This document shows positions 60,123-64,000 of a DNA stretch of 64,000 nucleotides, piece by piece. Numbering within the stretch: position 1 is the first letter of the stretch; every line of letters starts with the position of its first letter. Under the pieces are notes generated by a model, which did no database searches, was not told the DNA's origin, and saw only the letters and a list, made by a program, of their open reading frames with translations. Source of the DNA: CAYZJV01 sp049310885. GTDB taxonomy: Bacteria > Spirochaetota > Spirochaetia > Sphaerochaetales > Sphaerochaetaceae. The stretch is from positions 1-64,000 of the forward strand of contig NZ_JBMDYO010000001.1 of NCBI RefSeq assembly GCF_049310885.1, given 5' to 3'. A program made the position numbers and the translations under genes.

Positions 60123-61142
60123 ATGAAAACGAAAAAGATTGTTGCGATCCTGGTGTTGTCCCTTGTGGCGCTCACAGTGATTCCATCAATGCTCTTTGCA
60201 GCAGGACAAGCAGAGAGTTCCGTCACTACGCTTAAAGTAGCCAACTACTTCGCAGCAGACCATCCACTCAACAAGAATCTTGAGGAAGTCTTTAAGAAGA
60301 CTGTTGAGGCTGAGACAGATCTGGTAGTAGAAATCTATCCCGCCAACCAGTTGGGAGCAGAACCCGAGTTCACCGAAGGTGTCATGATCGGTAATATCGA
60401 GATGGCAGTCACTGGCAATATGTGGGAAATGTACAATGAAGAGATTTCATTCGTCCAGTTGCCCTACATCTTCACCAGCATGGACCATGCCTACGATACG
60501 ATGAATGGCGAGTTGGGAAGAAAGGTATATGAAGAATTGTTCAGACCTATCGGAATCGATGTCCTGGGATTCTTCTCACAGGGTGGACGTGCTCTTTCGA
60601 ACAATGTAAGACCGATCAACTCTCCCGCAGATACTTCTGGAATCACCATGAGGACCTGGCAGGGAACTACCATCATCGAAATCATGGAACGCTTTGGATT
60701 CGATGTTACGGTCATGTCGATGGATGAATTGTTCACCGCTTTGCAGCAGGGTGTCGTCGATGCACAGGACAACCCTATCTCAGCGACCTATCATCAGGGT
60801 TGGTTTGAAGTCCTCGACTATGTCTCTGTGACAAACCATATCATCTCCCCCAACTATTTCGTCATCAATGCGAAGGTATTCGATGGTCTGTCCGAAAACG
60901 ACAGGGAAGTCGTAGCACGAGCTGCAGCGGCGACAACTGAAAAGACCCATAAGGATATCCTCGGTGACGAACAGAGAATCGTCGACCTTATCCAGGATGA
61001 GATGGGTGTCGAAGTACTCTATCCGAATGTAACTCCTTTCATGGAAAAAGTTCTCCCCATGATCGATGCTTTCAAGGAGAAATTCCCCGAAGTCCGCGAT
61101 CTTATCGAAGAAATCCAGGAGTCGGGCAAGTCCTATCTCTAA
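60123..61142 (+). CDS. dctP: TRAP transporter solute-binding subunit (DctP)
   Basis: A 339-residue periplasmic binding protein with a signal peptide (IVAILVLSLVALTVIPSMLFA, ending before AGQAES). Family landmarks: KVANYFAADHPLNKNLEE, the substrate arginine region GITMRTWQG, and ALQQGVVDAQDNP. It captures a carboxylate ligand. AAGGAGG lies 5 nt before the ATG. A strong hairpin follows the stop codon. The ligand is not deducible from sequence; the neighbourhood suggests a 2-hydroxy acid. Confidence 0.93.
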   Translation: MKTKKIVAILVLSLVALTVIPSMLFAAGQAESSVTTLKVANYFAADHPLNKNLEEVFKKTVEAETDLVVEIYPANQLGAEPEFTEGVMIGNIEMAVTGNMWEMYNEEISFVQLPYIFTSMDHAYDTMNGELGRKVYEELFRPIGIDVLGFFSQGGRALSNNVRPINSPADTSGITMRTWQGTTIIEIMERFGFDVTVMSMDELFTALQQGVVDAQDNPISATYHQGWFEVLDYVSVTNHIISPNYFVINAKVFDGLSENDREVVARAAAATTEKTHKDILGDEQRIVDLIQDEMGVEVLYPNVTPFMEKVLPMIDAFKEKFPEVRDLIEEIQESGKSYL

Positions 61143-61157
61143 ACAATGAATCTCATT

Positions 61158-61186
61158 ACACACAGCCCCCATCGGGGGTTGTGTGT
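61158..61186 (+). other. Strong intercistronic hairpin between dctP and dctQ
   Basis: ACACACAGCCCCC-ATC-GGGGGTTGTGTGT forms a 13-bp stem with one G-U pair. No T-run follows, so it likely protects the dctP transcript or lowers dctQM output, keeping the binding protein in excess. Confidence 0.7.
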
Positions 61187-61213
61187 ATATGTCCATGAAT
61201 AAGGAAGTAACGG

Positions 61214-61741
61214 ATGGAACTGTATTTTAAAATCATCGATTGGATTGCGAAGATCGTTGCCAAATTCCTGATCGCACTCATAGTCTCCTTGGTTGCGATC
61301 GTTTTCGCGAACATCGTACTCAGGTATATGGGAAGTTCCATACGATGGGCTGACGAAATGGCTCGTCTGCTCTTTGTATGGACCTCGTTCTTAGGTATGT
61401 ATTTTGCCTATAGCCGGAATCTCCACCCATCGTTCACACTAATCGTGAATAAGGTTGGTACGAAGAATCCCAGAAGAGGAAAAGTCATGTTAGTACTAAC
61501 ACATGTTCTGGTTTTGGCATTCCTTCTCATCGTCCTCTATGGTGGAATCATCTATATCAATCTGGCAAAGATCCAGACCACCGCGGTACTCCGCCTATCT
61601 GTAGGTTGGATGTATGCCGCAGCTCCGGTCTCCATGTTTCTTATGATATTGGAGACTCTCCGAAAATTCTTCCTTCTTTCACGTGCGGACAACTCCCAGT
61701 TGTTCCTCGATAAAGATAGCGATCTACAAGCAGGGTTATAA
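61214..61741 (+). CDS. dctQ: TRAP transporter small membrane subunit (DctQ)
   Basis: A 175-residue protein with four predicted membrane helices. The motif RYMGSSIRWADEMARLLFVW corresponds to the family signature around the first loop, and the ending VSMFLMILETLRKFF is typical. It bridges DctP and DctM. AAGGAAG precedes the ATG. Confidence 0.92.
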   Translation: MELYFKIIDWIAKIVAKFLIALIVSLVAIVFANIVLRYMGSSIRWADEMARLLFVWTSFLGMYFAYSRNLHPSFTLIVNKVGTKNPRRGKVMLVLTHVLVLAFLLIVLYGGIIYINLAKIQTTAVLRLSVGWMYAAAPVSMFLMILETLRKFFLLSRADNSQLFLDKDSDLQAGL

Positions 61742-61742
61742 T

Positions 61743-63017
61743 ATGGAAACAGTAATTTTCTTTTTAGTCGTTCTATTCATAACCATATTGATAGGGCTTC
61801 CAATTGGATTCGGAGTGGGAATCACTGCTGTTTCCGTGATGTTCTTCCTCGATATGAGCAATATCATGATGATCGCCAGGCGTTTGATAACTGGAGTCGA
61901 TATCTACACACTGCTAGCGATCCCATTTTTCATGCTTGCTGGAGAAATCATGAACAAGTCTGGTATCGTAAAAGACTTGCTTCATTTCTCACGGGCATTG
62001 GTAGGTCGATTTGTCGGTGGGTTAGCCCATGTGAATGTATTGATGAGCATGTTATTTGCCGGTTTGAGTGGATCTTCAGTCGCAGACACTTCGGCAATCG
62101 GTTCTATCCTTATCCCGATGATGAAGGAAGAGGGTTATGACAAGCCATTTTCTGTCGCCATAACCTGTTCTTCTTCCTTGATCGGTGTAATCATACCCCC
62201 AAGTATCCCTATGATCATCATCGGTTCAATTGCTCAGATTTCCATCGTCAAACTCTTCCTAGGTGGAGCCATCCCAGGCATACTCGTAGGATTGGCACTT
62301 ATGGGACTCTCCTATTACTATGCAAAGAAAAGGAATTACCCAGTAGGCGAAAAAATCGGATTTACTGAATTCCTTGGCGTAACCAAACATACGTTTTGGG
62401 CACTGATACTCCCCCTTATCATTCTCGGTGGTATACTCAGTGGCTTGTTCACTGCAACGGAAGCTGGTGCCATCGCTGCTGTATATGCAATGATAGTCGC
62501 CCGTGTCGTCTACAAGGTAAAGTGGAAGGAATATCCTAATATCCTTCTCACCGCAGCCATTAATACGGGTATCGTAATGCTCATCTGTGGAACAGCAATG
62601 GCCCTTACCTGGTATCTCGCAACTGCACAGGTGCCCCAGCACCTCACTAAATATATGATGGCTGTAACCGAGAACAAGTGGGTCTTCCTATTCGTCCTCA
62701 ATATCATGCTCTTTTTGGTGGGAACCGTTATCGACCTTACCCCATCCTTGTTCCTTCTTGTACCGATCCTCCTTCCAGTGAGTACCTATTTCGGAATCGA
62801 CCCTATCCATTTTGGTGTTATTATGGTCGCAAACCTTTCAGTTGGATTGATCACTCCACCGGTTGGAACGGTTCTCTATGTAGGAACTACGATAGGCGGC
62901 ATAGAATTGCATACGTTGGTTAAAGAACTATTGCCAATGTATTTTGTTCTGTTCATGACTGTTATGTTAATCACATATGCTCCACCATTGGTATTGTGGT
63001 TACCGTCGCTCTTCTAA
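61743..63017 (+). CDS. dctM: TRAP transporter large permease subunit (DctM)
   Basis: The ATG at 61743 (424 residues) comes 1 nt after the dctQ stop; the longer frame overlaps dctQ. It is a multi-helix sodium-coupled permease with GLPIGFGVGITAV, AIPFFMLAGEIMN, GSSVADTSAIGSILIPMM, IPPSIPMIIIGSI and DLTPSLFLLVPILLP. It moves the DctP ligand into the cytoplasm. Confidence 0.95.
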   Translation: METVIFFLVVLFITILIGLPIGFGVGITAVSVMFFLDMSNIMMIARRLITGVDIYTLLAIPFFMLAGEIMNKSGIVKDLLHFSRALVGRFVGGLAHVNVLMSMLFAGLSGSSVADTSAIGSILIPMMKEEGYDKPFSVAITCSSSLIGVIIPPSIPMIIIGSIAQISIVKLFLGGAIPGILVGLALMGLSYYYAKKRNYPVGEKIGFTEFLGVTKHTFWALILPLIILGGILSGLFTATEAGAIAAVYAMIVARVVYKVKWKEYPNILLTAAINTGIVMLICGTAMALTWYLATAQVPQHLTKYMMAVTENKWVFLFVLNIMLFLVGTVIDLTPSLFLLVPILLPVSTYFGIDPIHFGVIMVANLSVGLITPPVGTVLYVGTTIGGIELHTLVKELLPMYFVLFMTVMLITYAPPLVLWLPSLF

Positions 63018-63073
63018 AGATTTACACATACATGAATTGATAGATCAAAAATAAGCAGGACAAAGGTAGCAGG

Positions 63074-64000
63074 ATGAAAAAGATAGAATGGGATCGGGAT
63101 AACGTGGTGGCGAGAATTCTTTCTCCCATCACCATTCCGAAAATGGTACGTGTAAGACAAAATTTCGATTCAAGCAGGCTCGAGAAGATCGAGGTCACCG
63201 TTGACCATGAGATACGTAAGTCGTCCTGCGCCGAAAAGATTACATCTGGTATGCGCATAGCAGTCGCTGTAGGCAGCAGAGGTGTTGCTGATATCGATCG
63301 AATTACCAAACAGACCGTCGATACCCTTAAATCCCTTGGAGCGAAACCGTTCATTATCCCAGCAATGGGAAGCCATGGTGGAGCAACCGCTGAAGGTCAG
63401 AGGGGAATCCTTGAAAGTTTTGGAGTCACTGAAGAACGGATGGGTGTGAAAATTGAAGCGAGTATGGAGGTTGTCCGTATCGATACTCTTCCTGATGGTC
63501 GTGAGGTGTTCATCTCAAAGAATGCAGCGGAAGCCGATGGTATAATTCTGATAAACAGGGTTAAGCCTCATACCGCATTCCGTGGCAAATTCGAGAGTGG
63601 GCTCGTCAAGATGATGGCTATAGGATTGGGAAACCAAAGTGGAGCTGCATCCTGTCATGCACAAGGTTTCAAGAAAATGGCCGAGAATGTCCCTCTCTAT
63701 GGCTTGTCTGTACTTGAACACAGTCCTGTCTTATTCGGTATTGCAGTCATAGAGAATGCCTTCCATGAAGTCTCTCGAATCGTGGCAGTACCGAGGGAGC
63801 ATATCGAGGAAGAAGAACCACTTTTGTTAGAAGAAGCCAGATCCAAGATGGCTAAGATCTACATATCCGACATCGATGTGCTGATTGTAGATGAAATAGG
63901 AAAGAACCATAGTGGTGATGGTATGGATCCCAATGTCACCGGTAGCTATAGTACGCCCTATGCCGAAGGACCTCCCCTTGTGCTCAGATACGTCGTACTC
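63074..64000 (+). CDS. LarA-like (DUF2088) protein, 3-prime truncated by the window
   Basis: An open frame from the ATG at 63074, behind AGCAGG, that runs off the end (309 codons seen). Features of the nickel-pincer racemase/epimerase superfamily: GMRIAVAVGSRGVADID, IPAMGSHGGATAEGQ, LINRVKPHTAFRGKFESGLVKMMAIGLGNQSGA (partly quoted). In such enzymes KxH/HxA residues hold or act near the cofactor. Being fourth in the TRAP operon, it may epimerise the imported hydroxy acid before oxidation by the divergent dehydrogenases. Substrate unknown. Confidence 0.85.
   Translation, partial: MKKIEWDRDNVVARILSPITIPKMVRVRQNFDSSRLEKIEVTVDHEIRKSSCAEKITSGMRIAVAVGSRGVADIDRITKQTVDTLKSLGAKPFIIPAMGSHGGATAEGQRGILESFGVTEERMGVKIEASMEVVRIDTLPDGREVFISKNAAEADGIILINRVKPHTAFRGKFESGLVKMMAIGLGNQSGAASCHAQGFKKMAENVPLYGLSVLEHSPVLFGIAVIENAFHEVSRIVAVPREHIEEEEPLLLEEARSKMAKIYISDIDVLIVDEIGKNHSGDGMDPNVTGSYSTPYAEGPPLVLRYVVL

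Overview
The window looks like a spirochaete chromosome, most likely a Sphaerochaeta-type genome. Codon use is moderate in GC, the TRAP solute-binding protein has a leader ending in LFAAGQAES, the genome carries an oligoendopeptidase F and a large signal-peptide barrel protein, and most genes have GGAGG-type ribosome sites. The taxonomic call is an inference; no rRNA or species marker is present.

Layout. (1) 1-3722, host: three stem-loops, an unrecognised 314-residue protein, rdgB, pepF and a tRNA-Leu(GAG). (2) About 3669-52563, a complete-looking temperate podovirus (about 48.9 kb) integrated in the anticodon arm of that tRNA gene. Its left end holds the tyrosine integrase (+) and, on the minus strand, a type II restriction-modification pair and a lysis cassette with an overlapping spanin pair. 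Then, all on the minus strand and read right to left, come early and recombination genes (47.6 to 39 kb: RHH and excisionase-like proteins, Sak4-like ATPase, PD-(D/E)XK nuclease, RuvC, SSB, NinG, a replisome organiser, a DnaC-like loader, MazG), terminase (38.9 to 36.8 kb), and the portal, scaffold, capsid, cement, tail-tube, internal-virion and tail-fibre genes (35.6 to 9 kb). One late gene is 10.6 kb long and codes for a 3529-residue polyvalent protein with a zincin motif, three tandem ADP-ribosyltransferase-like modules, a coiled coil and membrane segments. The immunity region at 47.54-48.05 kb has divergent promoters, three related operators and two apparently leaderless transcripts. To its right lies an AT-rich accessory block on the plus strand: a HEPN protein, a small Cys protein, and an NdpA-like protein paired with a membrane protein. 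(3) 52.6-64.0 kb, host: a scar of an older related element (second tRNA-Leu 3-prime half, terminator, first codons of an integrase), rnr, an outer-membrane barrel protein, and a divergent catabolic locus.

How the parts work together. The phage supplies its own tRNA 3-prime half, so integration keeps tRNA-Leu intact. The integrase is flanked by 12-bp tandem arm-type repeats that recur just inside the right end. The structural genes follow the T7/BPP-1 podovirus plan. In the right-hand host region a GntR/FCD regulator sits between two divergent units that share a 12-bp operator: a hydroxyacid dehydrogenase, a zinc-type dehydrogenase and an SDR on one side, and a TRAP transporter plus a LarA-like (DUF2088) protein on the other. 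This suggests uptake and oxidation of an unidentified hydroxy acid or polyol.
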